Shown piece after piece: positions 46,267 through 55,133 of a DNA stretch of 64,000 nt. The number at the start of each line of letters is the position of its first letter. Within the stretch, counting starts at the first letter, position 1. The translations under genes and the position numbers were made by a program. The notes below the pieces were generated by a model. That model did not search any database. It was given only the letters and a program-made list of their open reading frames with translations, and was not told the DNA's origin. Origin of the DNA: Marinomonas spartinae (GTDB taxonomy: Bacteria > Pseudomonadota > Gammaproteobacteria > Pseudomonadales > Marinomonadaceae); NCBI RefSeq assembly GCF_900089775.1, contig NZ_FLOB01000012.1:1-64000 (forward strand), in the 5' to 3' direction.

Positions 46267-46280
46267 CTTGTATAGACAAC
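46267..46280. promoter_or_regulatory. HutC operator at hutC (autoregulation)
   Basis: CTTGTATAGACAAC is a near-dyad (TTGT / ACAA arms) like the sites at hutU and hutF. It lies 67 bp upstream of the hutC start. Confidence 0.55.
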
Positions 46281-46322
46281 TCAAGCTAACATGCGCATTT
46301 CTTCTTGTGACAATACCGACGA

Positions 46323-46979
46323 TTATATCGGCATCATCCATAATACAGCCAACCAAGCAAGCCCGATGACCAGTGACAGAACGATGCCCAAGCGAGGCGT
46401 CTGTACTTGTACAGGCCCCGTTAGCCCTTTCTTTTTGCCGTGCAGCATGGCGAGAAATAGCCGTTCCTTAAGATGAATTTCATGGAACAAAACTGCCAAG
46501 ATGTGTAAGGCCACTAATGCCAATAAAATATTAGGTAAAGTATGGTGAATGGTTGAAATACGATCTAGCCAATCATCGGAAGCATAACCATTGAAAGGGC
46601 CGAACCAAAAGATCTGATCACTGGTAAACAGTCCCGTCAACCATTGGAGGCTCAACCCAAGAAATAATACGACCACCATTAATGCGCCAATCGGATTATG
46701 ACCCGCATAGTGCTCATGATGTCCGGTAAGCAATCCTTTCACATAAGAGAAGACTACCTTAGGAGAACGTACAAACTGCCCAAAACGCGCATAATGAGAC
46801 CCCCAGATGCCATATAAAACACGAGCTAGGATTAACGCGGACAAACTATACCCCATATAAAAATGGTATTTGAACCAGTCACCTCCTTCATTACCAGTTA
46901 TGATCAACCCCGTAAACAAAAGCGCCATCAACCAATGACTGACTCGAATCGGCCAATCCCATACTAATTCAGATTTCAT
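46323..46979 (-). CDS. membrane di-heme cytochrome b (b561/hydrogenase type)
   Basis: A 218-residue inner-membrane protein with four main hydrophobic helices plus a C-terminal one (about 195-215). Candidate heme histidines are in IRVSHWLMALLF (helix 1), GHHEHYAGHNPIG, STIHHTLPN and LVALHILAVLFHE. This fits the Ni/Fe-hydrogenase or thiosulfate-reductase-like cytochrome b561 family, which passes electrons between quinone and a partner. No partner enzyme gene is near, so the redox chain is unknown. The gene is upstream of hutC on the same strand. Confidence 0.87.
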   Translation of the reverse strand: MKSELVWDWPIRVSHWLMALLFTGLIITGNEGGDWFKYHFYMGYSLSALILARVLYGIWGSHYARFGQFVRSPKVVFSYVKGLLTGHHEHYAGHNPIGALMVVVLFLGLSLQWLTGLFTSDQIFWFGPFNGYASDDWLDRISTIHHTLPNILLALVALHILAVLFHEIHLKERLFLAMLHGKKKGLTGPVQVQTPRLGIVLSLVIGLAWLAVLWMMPI

Positions 46980-47020
46980 GTTTGTTTTTTCCTATGCAAT
47001 AACCGCATTCGTTCGCTAAA

Positions 47021-47082
47021 AATATCTCATCAGACTATTTTTAACGAAGGCAGTTTAACGGGCGTATTTTGCTTGAGATATT
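47021..47082. repeat. possible half-relic of the 141-bp repeat
   Basis: AATATCTCA and TGAGATATT form the ends of a short inverted pair. The inner CAGACTATTTTTAACGAAGG resembles the right arm of the 141-bp repeats (GAGTCTATTTTTAACAAAG). It may be a deleted copy. Confidence 0.35.
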
Positions 47083-47236
47083 AGCAAGCATCATCACCCT
47101 GTTAAATCTCATCATAGTAGACAAAAAACCGCCATAAGTTCATTTCACTCATGGTATTTATTTGTCTATTGAGTCTAGACGCTTTTTTTCTTTTCTTAAT
47201 TAGCATAACAACGCCATATAACAAGGAGTGAACACC

Positions 47237-48268
47237 ATGTTGCTAGGCTTTCTCTTTATTATTGTTTTAGCCTGTCTGGCCATTGGCTACAGCTATCTTT
47301 TTAAAGGCCGATTTTTTGCGAGGCAAAGCCTCGTTATTGACCTACCTTTTGACGTCGTATCAGAAAACCTAAAGGATCTAAGCAACTGGCCACAATGGAT
47401 ACCTTGGCTACTCTTTGAAGCGGATACAAAAGTGCATTATGACTATTCCCATGCCGGAGAAACCACTCTATTACCCTCATGTTTAAGCTGGAAAGGTAAG
47501 CTCATTAAAGAAGGGTATATCCTCATGGAGCCAGCACGTTCCAGCGCTAGCTATTGTCATGCTGTTATCGAGGCCAATGCGTTTTATCCGAGGGATGTGT
47601 TTCTTAGTATCGACCTCACCAAACAAGGCTCCCATACGGGAATTAACTTGCAACTCACAGGAAGTGTCCCTTTTCTATTGCGTTACAAAACGGCCTTACT
47701 AAAAATTCGTGCAAACAAAGACCTTGAGCTGTCCCTATTACGATTAAACGCCCATTTGGTTCAATACAGCCAACGCACGGATTACGAATTTGCCAATCCT
47801 TCCTATACATTTTTAGAGACAACGCAACTTGGCCATTTTGATGCCGTTACTCGCCCTTTTGAGGCAAAAGACCAATCGATTTCACAAAAAATGGAGCAGG
47901 GCTTTCACGATTTATTCACGGCTCTTGGCCCACAAAACCCAATCGCTGGGCACCGCTTTGCCCTCTATAGCAAAGCCGATCCGATTCATCATGACTTTGA
48001 CGGAATCCTAGGGGCATTAGTACAAAATGTAGAGCCCTGCGACCTGCACCCCGAACGGATCACCCTTAACGGGACATACCTGCAATTACTCTACCATGGT
48101 AGCTATCAACACTTATCCTTGGCATGGCATGTGATCCACAACATGATGCGCTTACAAGGCCATCGACCAGATAAAAAGCACCCGAGTATAGAGATCTACG
48201 AAATGGGACCAGGCCAAACCAACAGTCCAAAAGAGTACGTTACAAAGGTATGTTTACCAATTAAGTAG
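47237..48268 (+). CDS. membrane-anchored SRPBCC plus GyrI-like ligand-binding protein
   Basis: A 343-residue protein with one N-terminal membrane segment (LLGFLFIIVLACLAIGYSYLF), an SRPBCC lipid/polyketide-binding domain (about 30-175, with LSNWPQWIPWLLF) and a C-terminal GyrI-like small-molecule-binding domain (about 190-340, with TYLQLLYHGSYQHLSLAW). The ATG at 47237 has AAGGAG eight bases before it; a GTG at 47228 is too near. Function is unknown. The anchor suggests binding a hydrophobic ligand at the inner membrane. It precedes a small membrane protein gene by 69 bp. Confidence 0.8.
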   Translation: MLLGFLFIIVLACLAIGYSYLFKGRFFARQSLVIDLPFDVVSENLKDLSNWPQWIPWLLFEADTKVHYDYSHAGETTLLPSCLSWKGKLIKEGYILMEPARSSASYCHAVIEANAFYPRDVFLSIDLTKQGSHTGINLQLTGSVPFLLRYKTALLKIRANKDLELSLLRLNAHLVQYSQRTDYEFANPSYTFLETTQLGHFDAVTRPFEAKDQSISQKMEQGFHDLFTALGPQNPIAGHRFALYSKADPIHHDFDGILGALVQNVEPCDLHPERITLNGTYLQLLYHGSYQHLSLAWHVIHNMMRLQGHRPDKKHPSIEIYEMGPGQTNSPKEYVTKVCLPIK

Positions 48269-48337
48269 CTTTTTTATTCGTCAAGAGTAAAATCAAAAAT
48301 GAAGAAGTCTAATACCTACTCACTTTAAGGATGAAAA

Positions 48338-48556
48338 ATGATGATCTCTGACCACCAGCTCTGGTTTATAGACCGCGCATTTGAGTTAATAATTACGATT
48401 GCCTTTTTCTACGTTTTTAAACATCTTTTTCATATAAATAATAGTTGGTTATTAGCTTTTTTGGCCGTTTCCTCAAGTTTTTTAATCGCTGGTGTTGTCT
48501 ATAAACAGGTTGAAAAAACTAAACTGTGGGCAAAGCTTCGGTCCAATCAACAATAG
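48338..48556 (+). CDS. small two-helix membrane protein
   Basis: A 72-residue protein with two hydrophobic helices (about 14-32 and 37-55) and a basic C-terminal tail (KQVEKTKLWAKLRSNQQ), which should face the cytosol. AAGGATG lies before two successive ATGs. It follows the SRPBCC/GyrI gene on the same strand and may be co-transcribed. I do not recognise a family. Confidence 0.65.
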   Translation: MMISDHQLWFIDRAFELIITIAFFYVFKHLFHINNSWLLAFLAVSSSFLIAGVVYKQVEKTKLWAKLRSNQQ

Positions 48557-48753
48557 AGTCCTTCCCCTGTACCATGCCCATATTCGGGACTTTTTTGCGG
48601 TTCTAGATAGAAGTGCCCTATTCCTTTAGAGTATGCTCATTACTAACGCCCCCAACACATGATGCTGAGCATTCTTGATGGATCAAGGGTCGCGAGCATT
48701 ACGCTTTAAGCATACGTAGCAAATACCTTTTAAACGAATAAGAGCCGATTACG

Positions 48754-50046
48754 ATGACAACTCTCTATCAGGACCATCTCACTGTATTACAACAACGCTA
48801 TGAAGCCGCCTTAACACACTTCCAATGTGATGCCGTAGTACTGGCGTCAGGTCATAAACAATATTACTTCCAAGACGACCATACAGCGCCCTTTCATAGT
48901 TACTCTGGTGCCCAACAATGGCTTCCATTTACCTTAAGCGCGGAAACCTATCTCATTATTGAAGCAGGCAAAAAACCGCGTATTGTGTGGCCGATTCGTG
49001 ATGATTTTTGGCACGCACCAAATCCCGTTCCCGCTGGTGAGTGGCAGGATAGCTGGGACATTACCCCCGCCCGTCGTGACGATAAATGGTTTCAAGGTTT
49101 ACCAGAAAAATGTGCCTGGCTTGGCCCCGAACCACAAGATTTTGCTTATGTTATCCCAGGTTTTAATACCTATGTGGATTTTGCCAAAGCGGTGAAAACC
49201 CCTTATGAAATAGCCGCTATTCAACGTGCTAGCGTCCGTGGCGCAAAAGGACACCTTGCCGCAAGGGATGCCTTTTTAAATGGCTTGAGTGAATTTGAAA
49301 TTCATTTGGCCTATTTACAAGCCAGCCAACAAACCGCCAACCAAGAACCTTACCCTAGCATTATAGGCGTCAACGAACATGCTTCGGTGCTGCATTATGA
49401 ACACAAAGACTTTGATCGTAGCGCCAATCCACTAACCTTGCTGATTGATGCTGGTGCCACGGAGCATGGTTATGCCAGTGATATAACGCGCACCTTTACC
49501 AAACAAGACGATGAGTTCCGAGCTTTGGTCAAAAGTCTGGACAGTGCCGAGCAAGAAATGGCAAAAAAAGCCTTGTCTGGCATGTCCTATCCTGAACTCC
49601 ACCAAGAGGCTCTGCGAACCATTGCTGGTATTCTCCAGGACCATAAAATTTGCTCGTTGAGTGTGGATGAACAAATTTCAAAAGGTATTACACAAACCTT
49701 CTTCCCCCATGGCCTTGGACATTTGTTAGGGTTGCAGGTGCACGATGTAGGCGGCTTTCATCAGGATGTGTTAGGCACTCGCCGTGAGCCTGATGCGAAT
49801 GCGCCTTTCTTACGACTGACCCGTACATTAGAAGAAAACATGGTGCTCACCATCGAACCCGGCCTATATTTTATCCCCATGCTGTTGGACAAAATGCAGG
49901 CTGAGATACCACAACACGGGTGTAATATGGCACTCATTAAGCAACTTATCCCCTATGGCGGTATTCGTATTGAGGACAATATCGTTGTAAAAGACGAAGC
50001 GCCAGTTAACTTAACCCGACAAGCCTTCTCTGAGTGCGAAGCGTAA
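48754..50046 (+). CDS. pepQ: Xaa-Pro dipeptidase
   Basis: A 430-residue dimetal peptidase of family M24 that cleaves dipeptides with C-terminal proline. Metal ligands are seen in LIDAGATEHGYASDITRTF (two Asp), FFPHGLGHLLGLQVHD (His), TIEPGLYF (Glu) and GGIRIEDN (Glu). Length and the N-terminal creatinase-like domain match PepQ (443 in E. coli). It is a separate unit, with a hairpin after the stop. Confidence 0.94.
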   Translation: MTTLYQDHLTVLQQRYEAALTHFQCDAVVLASGHKQYYFQDDHTAPFHSYSGAQQWLPFTLSAETYLIIEAGKKPRIVWPIRDDFWHAPNPVPAGEWQDSWDITPARRDDKWFQGLPEKCAWLGPEPQDFAYVIPGFNTYVDFAKAVKTPYEIAAIQRASVRGAKGHLAARDAFLNGLSEFEIHLAYLQASQQTANQEPYPSIIGVNEHASVLHYEHKDFDRSANPLTLLIDAGATEHGYASDITRTFTKQDDEFRALVKSLDSAEQEMAKKALSGMSYPELHQEALRTIAGILQDHKICSLSVDEQISKGITQTFFPHGLGHLLGLQVHDVGGFHQDVLGTRREPDANAPFLRLTRTLEENMVLTIEPGLYFIPMLLDKMQAEIPQHGCNMALIKQLIPYGGIRIEDNIVVKDEAPVNLTRQAFSECEA

Positions 50047-50397
50047 ACCATTAAGTCTTATAAACCACAAGCGATGCGATTTTGGAGCATAAGTAAAATA
50101 ATCGCGCTTGTGGTCGTTAGCCAAAGGGATTGGAACCACGGCAAATCACAGTAAATGATATCTTCTGATGCGATTATGATGAATTTTATCCTAAAAATAT
50201 GGCTACTAATCGATTATCCATCACTAAAATAGTATAAAATTTGCTGGATTTGGAATAGATAAACTCTTTTATCATTCACGAATCATAAGCTAAAGTAATC
50301 GCCTTTACCGTTTATTTGCCCCATTTGGGTAAATGAAAATAATAATAAACGTTTGACCTTAGCTCATTTATTTTGCATAAGGCTAACCGGAGACTCC
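50047..50397. other. intergenic region with a long hairpin
   Basis: ACCACAAGCG (50064-50073) pairs with CGCTTGTGGT (50105-50114), a likely pepQ 3'-end structure without a T run. The rest, up to the binding-protein gene, is AT-rich and should hold its promoter. No gene is seen. Confidence 0.5.
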
Positions 50398-51390
50398 ATG
50401 AAAAAAACAGTACTAACACTACTCACGGCCCTGTCACTATCCTCAACAGCAAGCTTTGCTGCCTACCCTGACAAGGACATTCAAGGCATTATCCAATGGG
50501 GAGCTGGCGGCTCAACGGATACGGTCATGCGTTCCATCGCGCCTCATGTCGAAAAGCTTCTCGGTACAGACATTATTCTCACTAACAAAACAGGTGGCGT
50601 GGGGGCGATTGCCACCAAGTATGTTTATGCTAAACGCGCCGACGGTTACACCCTGCTCATGGGAGCAGAAAACCCACAGATGTATAAAGTCTTAGGCTTA
50701 GGGAAGATCGATTACAGCGATATGATCCCCATTGATATCTTAGCCCGTGGCACGCCAATCATTGTTGCTAATAGCAACGCGCCTTATAACAACATGGAAG
50801 AGTTTCTAGACTATCTTCATAACCATCCAGACCAAGTAAAAATAGGCTCAACAGGCAAAGGCGGGATGACCTCACTGGTGCTTGCCATGCTTAAGTCTCA
50901 AACTAAGATGAATTACATCAGTATTCCTTACAATGGTGACGGCCCAGCGTTAACCGCGATTCAAAGTGGTGCTATAGATGTCATGCCTGCCGTATTAGGC
51001 GCGGCCATTGAGCAAGTGAAAGCGGGTCGTATGAAGGTCATTGGACTGATCGACAACGAGCCCAATAAATTACTTCCCAACATAAAACCAGTAACAGACA
51101 CCTTGCCGGGGATGAAAAAGTATCTGCCATGGGGGCCTTTTTTTGGTGTGTTCGTGAAAAAAGGCACGCCTAAGGTAGCAGTTGAAAAACTACAAACCGC
51201 ATTCCACAAAGCCGCGTTGAACCCTGACTTTATTAAACTTATGGATAAACGTGGTTACAGCATTTTGAATATCAGTGGTAAAAAGGCAAGAAACTTCTTG
51301 GACTCCTATCGCTCAACTTCTTCTTGGTTAGCATACGAAGGCGGAGTCGCGAAAATATCCCCTGCTAAATTCGGCATTCCAAAACCTTAA
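50398..51390 (+). CDS. tctC: tripartite tricarboxylate-type transporter binding protein
   Basis: A 330-residue exported binding protein of the TctC (Bug) family. The signal peptide ends at SFAA (about residue 20), and the mature opening YPDKDIQGIIQWGAGGSTDTVMR is the family signature. The ATG at 50398 has CCGGAG upstream; an earlier frame start (50353) has no support. It feeds the TctAB permease downstream. Family ligands range from citrate to aromatic acids. The neighbouring quinate/shikimate genes point towards an aromatic or alicyclic acid. Confidence 0.92.
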   Translation: MKKTVLTLLTALSLSSTASFAAYPDKDIQGIIQWGAGGSTDTVMRSIAPHVEKLLGTDIILTNKTGGVGAIATKYVYAKRADGYTLLMGAENPQMYKVLGLGKIDYSDMIPIDILARGTPIIVANSNAPYNNMEEFLDYLHNHPDQVKIGSTGKGGMTSLVLAMLKSQTKMNYISIPYNGDGPALTAIQSGAIDVMPAVLGAAIEQVKAGRMKVIGLIDNEPNKLLPNIKPVTDTLPGMKKYLPWGPFFGVFVKKGTPKVAVEKLQTAFHKAALNPDFIKLMDKRGYSILNISGKKARNFLDSYRSTSSWLAYEGGVAKISPAKFGIPKP

Positions 51391-51441
51391 TACTGCGAAC
51401 GATGTGGGATCTCATGCTGACGATCTCACTCATCATCAAAC

Positions 51442-51471
51442 AGGAGAGTCGCACTTGCCTGCGGCTCTCCT
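51442..51471 (+). terminator. intercistronic hairpin between tctC and tctB
   Basis: Arms AGGAGAG and CTCTCCT with inner CGC/GCG pairing, 51 bp after the tctC stop. It probably raises binding-protein expression over the permease genes, as in other uptake operons. Confidence 0.6.
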
Positions 51472-51496
51472 TGTATTGGCATAACCTGGAGTCTAT

Positions 51497-52000
51497 ATGT
51501 CCAGCCCATCCCTACGTAAGCCAGGCGAAGTAGTTTTTTCTTTGCTATTGGTTGTATTTAGTCTTTTTGTCTTTTGGCAGGCTTACAAAATCGCAGGCTT
51601 CTCCTCCATGAGCTCTGCTGGGGCATTCCCTATGGCCGCGTCTTTCGCGATGCTGTTGTCTTCTTGTTTTATTTTTGTGAAGACGCTAAGAACCCCTAAA
51701 GCGCAAGGGATGCGCTTTTTTTATCACTGCTTACCACCCGTTGTTGCCTTTATTATGGCCATTATCCTGATATACGCCGTTTTACTGAATAGTGTCGGCT
51801 TTACCTTAACCAGTTTTGCTTTTCTGTTTATTTGTATACAAACGTTGCATCGACGGAGCCCTTTCTACACCTTTGCTCTGTCTCTTATTACGCTCATCGT
51901 GGTGTATATTGTATTCCGACTGATTTTCCAAGTCGTTCTTCCCGAAGGTATTGTCCCAGAAGATCGAGTCATCGCTGTCATCAAGTCACTGTGGAGCTAA
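51497..52000 (+). CDS. tctB: tripartite transporter small permease subunit
   Basis: A 167-residue membrane protein with four predicted helices (about 12-30, 42-60, 82-105, 118-145). It is of the TctB family, the small subunit that joins the large TctA permease. The helix EVVFSLLLVVFSLFVFWQAYKIAGF opens it. It ends seven bases before the tctA start. Low sequence conservation is normal for this family, so the position next to tctA supports the call. Confidence 0.88.
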   Translation: MSSPSLRKPGEVVFSLLLVVFSLFVFWQAYKIAGFSSMSSAGAFPMAASFAMLLSSCFIFVKTLRTPKAQGMRFFYHCLPPVVAFIMAIILIYAVLLNSVGFTLTSFAFLFICIQTLHRRSPFYTFALSLITLIVVYIVFRLIFQVVLPEGIVPEDRVIAVIKSLWS

Positions 52001-52007
52001 TTACACA

Positions 52008-53522
52008 ATGGATGCTTTAAGCTATTTCGCTACCTCATGGGTATCGCCTGAATTATTTGGACTCACAGCATTAGGGACATTTTTAGGGATTTATATTGGT
52101 GCCATTCCAGGTCTTTCTGTGACCATGGCTGTCTCCATTCTTATCTCTTTTACCTTTTCATGGGACGTGAATAATGCCCTTTGCCTAATGGTCGGTGTGT
52201 ATATGGGGGGCGTGTACGGCGGTTCCCGAACGGCTATTTTGCTGAATATTCCAGGCGCCCCTTCCGCTATTGCAACCGCACTGGATGGCTACCCGCTTGC
52301 TCAAAAAGGTCTGGCTGGTGAAGCCATAGGTCTATCGACTGTCATGTCAGTTATCGGTGGCTTTGTTGGCATCATTGTGCTTGCCCTTGCTGCACCAACG
52401 GTCAGTAAGTTTGCCATCACCTTCCAACCTCGGGATTATATGATGCTGGGCATTCTCGGGATCACTTTGGTTGGCTCATTATCTGGTGGCAGTTTAGCCA
52501 AGGGAATTTTTGCTGGTGCACTTGGCCTGTTGGTCGGTACTGTTGGCCTTGATCCGATGACCGCACAAGAGCGTTTTACTTTTGGTGATGTGAACCTCTG
52601 GAATGGCATCAATCCTGTGGCGGTGATGATCGGCATGTTTGGTGTAGGCGAAGCACTGCATCAACTGCACTATATGGACAAGACAGTGGTCAAACAAAAA
52701 ATTAACCGTATCCTGCCAAAATTATCAGACCTTAAAAAGTACTTACCTTTGAGCTTACAAAGCTCTCTGTTAGGGGTCATTATTGGTGCTTTGCCTGGCA
52801 CTGGCGGTGATATTGCCGCATTAATGGCCTATGACCATGCAAAACGCATTACTAAAAACCCCAAAGTGCCCTTTGGGGAAGGAGCAAAAGAGGGATTAAT
52901 CGCGCCGGAATCGGCAAACAACGCCGCCGTCGGCGGGGCCTATATTCCCATGCTGACATTAGGTATCCCAGGAGATGCCGTAACAGCGGTCTTTATCGGC
53001 GCCCTATTTATCCACGGTTTAAACCCTGGCCCATTATTGTTGACTGAACAGCCCCATATGTTTTGGTTCACCGTGGGCAATTTAACCCTATCGAATATAT
53101 TTGTACTGATCTTTGGCCTAACAGGCATTAAGATTTTTTCTAAGATTGTCGAGTGCCCGAAAGGTATTTTAATTCCGATTATTTTCTTACTGTCGATCGT
53201 TGGGTCTTACGCCATCAACAACTCGATTGTCGATATCTGGTGGATGCTGGCCTTCGGTATATTAGGCTACTTTATGCGCCTTTACCGTTTCCCTGTAGGC
53301 CCAGTGATTCTAGGGGTGATTTTGAGTTCACTAACCGATCAAAACTGGCGGCGCGCCATCTTAAGTGAGCGTGGAGATTTGGGCCCATTCTTTGCTCATA
53401 TTTTCACAAGCCCATTGTCTACCGTTCTTTTCTTAGCCATTGTGTGGATTTTCTTCACGCAAACGCCGATTTGGACAAAAATGCTCAAGCCAAGGTTATT
53501 TCGTAAAAAATCATCAACCTGA
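52008..53522 (+). CDS. tctA: tripartite transporter large permease subunit
   Basis: A 504-residue inner-membrane permease with about 11-12 helices. The duplicated family signature is visible as IYIGAIPGLSVTMAVSIL and again LGVIIGALPGTGGDIAALMAY. YMGGVYGGSRTAILLNIPGAPSAIATALDGYPLA is also typical. The ATG at 52008 has GGAG upstream and starts just after the tctB stop. A longer frame overlapping tctB (from 51951) is unlikely. Confidence 0.95.
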   Translation: MDALSYFATSWVSPELFGLTALGTFLGIYIGAIPGLSVTMAVSILISFTFSWDVNNALCLMVGVYMGGVYGGSRTAILLNIPGAPSAIATALDGYPLAQKGLAGEAIGLSTVMSVIGGFVGIIVLALAAPTVSKFAITFQPRDYMMLGILGITLVGSLSGGSLAKGIFAGALGLLVGTVGLDPMTAQERFTFGDVNLWNGINPVAVMIGMFGVGEALHQLHYMDKTVVKQKINRILPKLSDLKKYLPLSLQSSLLGVIIGALPGTGGDIAALMAYDHAKRITKNPKVPFGEGAKEGLIAPESANNAAVGGAYIPMLTLGIPGDAVTAVFIGALFIHGLNPGPLLLTEQPHMFWFTVGNLTLSNIFVLIFGLTGIKIFSKIVECPKGILIPIIFLLSIVGSYAINNSIVDIWWMLAFGILGYFMRLYRFPVGPVILGVILSSLTDQNWRRAILSERGDLGPFFAHIFTSPLSTVLFLAIVWIFFTQTPIWTKMLKPRLFRKKSST

Positions 53523-53536
53523 TTATCGGCTATTTG

Positions 53537-53581
53537 GACGTACCTGCACTTATATTCAGAACCACTAGTGCACGGTACGTC
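53537..53581. terminator. bidirectional hairpin between tctA and aroQ
   Basis: GACGTACCTGCACT (53537-53550) pairs with 53567-53581 with one bulged base. Followed by TCTTCT on the plus strand. It lies between convergent genes. Confidence 0.7.
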
Positions 53582-53610
53582 TCTTCTAATCATTCGCAGT
53601 TTAAACAAAC

Positions 53611-53625
53611 CAAGCCTCAGGCTTG
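53611..53625 (-). terminator. terminator of aroQ, stop codon in the loop
   Basis: CAAGCC and GGCTTG flank the three-base loop that is the aroQ TGA stop codon. A T-rich tail (GGTTTGTTTAAA) follows on the minus strand. Confidence 0.6.
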
Positions 53626-54072
53626 CTTCATCTTATGAACCAGCCCTTGGATACCCAAAACATACCCCTGCACACCCATACCAACGACAATGCCTGCTGC
53701 CACGGAAGAAATATAAGAATGATGACGAAATGCTTCCCGTGCATGCACATTGGATATATGCACTTCAATCACAGGTACCTCTGCGCCTTTGATCGCATCA
53801 TGTAAGGCAATAGAAGTATGAGTATAAGCACCAGGGTTAAACACGACGCCTAGCATCTCGCCTTCTTTAATACGTCGTCCCGCCTCATGAATATAGTCAA
53901 TCAAAATCCCTTCATGGTTCGATTGACGAAAATCGATGTCATGACCTAATGCGCTCGCCGCATCTCGACACATGACTTCCACATCAGTCAAGGTTTCATA
54001 GCCATATTGCGCTGGCTCACGGCTGCCTAACAGATTCAAATTTGGTCCATTCAATACCATGATGGTCGACAT
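53617..54072 (-). CDS. aroQ: type II 3-dehydroquinate dehydratase
   Basis: A 151-residue type II dehydroquinase interconverting 3-dehydroquinate and 3-dehydroshikimate. The N-terminal VLNGPNLNLLGSREPAQYG has the catalytic Tyr loop. NPGAYTHTSIALHDA and VIEVHISNVHAREAFRHHS have the catalytic His and anion-binding residues. The start ATG 54072 has CGGGAG upstream, 20 bp after the AEC gene. It belongs to an aroE-like/AEC/aroQ run, which suggests catabolic use of quinate or shikimate rather than only biosynthesis. Confidence 0.94.
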   Translation of the reverse strand: MSTIMVLNGPNLNLLGSREPAQYGYETLTDVEVMCRDAASALGHDIDFRQSNHEGILIDYIHEAGRRIKEGEMLGVVFNPGAYTHTSIALHDAIKGAEVPVIEVHISNVHAREAFRHHSYISSVAAGIVVGMGVQGYVLGIQGLVHKMKQA

Positions 54073-54091
54073 CGCTGTTACTCCCGATAAA

Positions 54092-55024
54092 TTAAACAAA
54101 ATAACGTAAGATAATACTTAATGTGAAAAAGGAAGCCACCGTCGTGATCAATAAAGTACTGGCGCAAAAACTACGCTCACCGTATTTGTCGCCAATAATA
54201 GGATAAATGCTAAACATAGGGACGGCTGAAAATACAATCACGGCGGCTTTCAATTCGCTCGGTAAGTTCGGGGTCAGTGACAGCAACATCATCACCACCA
54301 ATGGAAAAAAGATCAATTTCCCCGTTGCCACCAAGGTAATTTGCTTAAGACTCCCCTTGATCGATACCCCAACTAAAGAACCGCCAATCACAATCAACGC
54401 CACAGGCGCAGAAGCAAGCGCCAGCATATCTAGCCCTCGAGACAAAAATACCGGCAAAGAAAAGCCAATCGATGAACCAATCAGTCCGGCACACACCGAT
54501 AAGATAATCGGATTCGATATTACCCGTTTAAGTATGGGGAACACGACACGATCACCGCCCGCACTATTTTTACCATACATCGCTTCAACAAAAATCAGCC
54601 CCAATGGCATCAAGATAATGTTTTCCACCATAATGCTCATGGCAAAGGCTTGTGTCGGCGGATGATGAAAAAATTGCAATAATACAGGAAAGCCAATAAA
54701 GGCACTGTTTGGCATGGTCGCTCCCAGTCCTCTTACTCCAGATGCGACCCAGTTGTCCTTAAAAAACCAACGACAGACAAAAACAGTCGTGGTTAGCGTG
54801 ATCAAACCACTCCCTGCGTACACTGCCATATAACTAATATTAATGGACTTCGCCAGATCCATATTTAATAGCTTAGTAAACACTAACGCCGGTAATGCCA
54901 AGTACAAAACAAAGCGACTCAAGCCGGGCAGCGACATAGCGGGCAATAGTTCAAAGCGCACCACAAGATAGCCAAGCAAGATCAAAAAGAAAATTGGCGC
55001 AGTAATGTTTAACACAGCATCCAT
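54092..55024 (-). CDS. AEC (auxin efflux carrier) family transporter
   Basis: A 310-residue inner-membrane protein with about ten hydrophobic helices. The opening VLNITAPIFFLILLGYLVVRFELLP and later MPNSAFIGFPVLLQFF are typical of the AEC family. AAGGA lies nine bases before the ATG at 55024; the ATG at 55033 is too close to it. Its neighbours on both sides act on dehydroquinate/shikimate, so transport of a related acid is plausible. Malate and malonate carriers also belong to this family. Confidence 0.87.
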   Translation of the reverse strand: MDAVLNITAPIFFLILLGYLVVRFELLPAMSLPGLSRFVLYLALPALVFTKLLNMDLAKSINISYMAVYAGSGLITLTTTVFVCRWFFKDNWVASGVRGLGATMPNSAFIGFPVLLQFFHHPPTQAFAMSIMVENIILMPLGLIFVEAMYGKNSAGGDRVVFPILKRVISNPIILSVCAGLIGSSIGFSLPVFLSRGLDMLALASAPVALIVIGGSLVGVSIKGSLKQITLVATGKLIFFPLVVMMLLSLTPNLPSELKAAVIVFSAVPMFSIYPIIGDKYGERSFCASTLLITTVASFFTLSIILRYFV

Positions 55025-55133
55025 AGTCCACATTCCTTATAGGCAGGTGGCACAATCATAAAGGCAAGCATAATAACCAATTCCTCACCTGCTTGATAAG
55101 AAGGCGGTGATGATGGCCTGATTGTTAGGCTAT

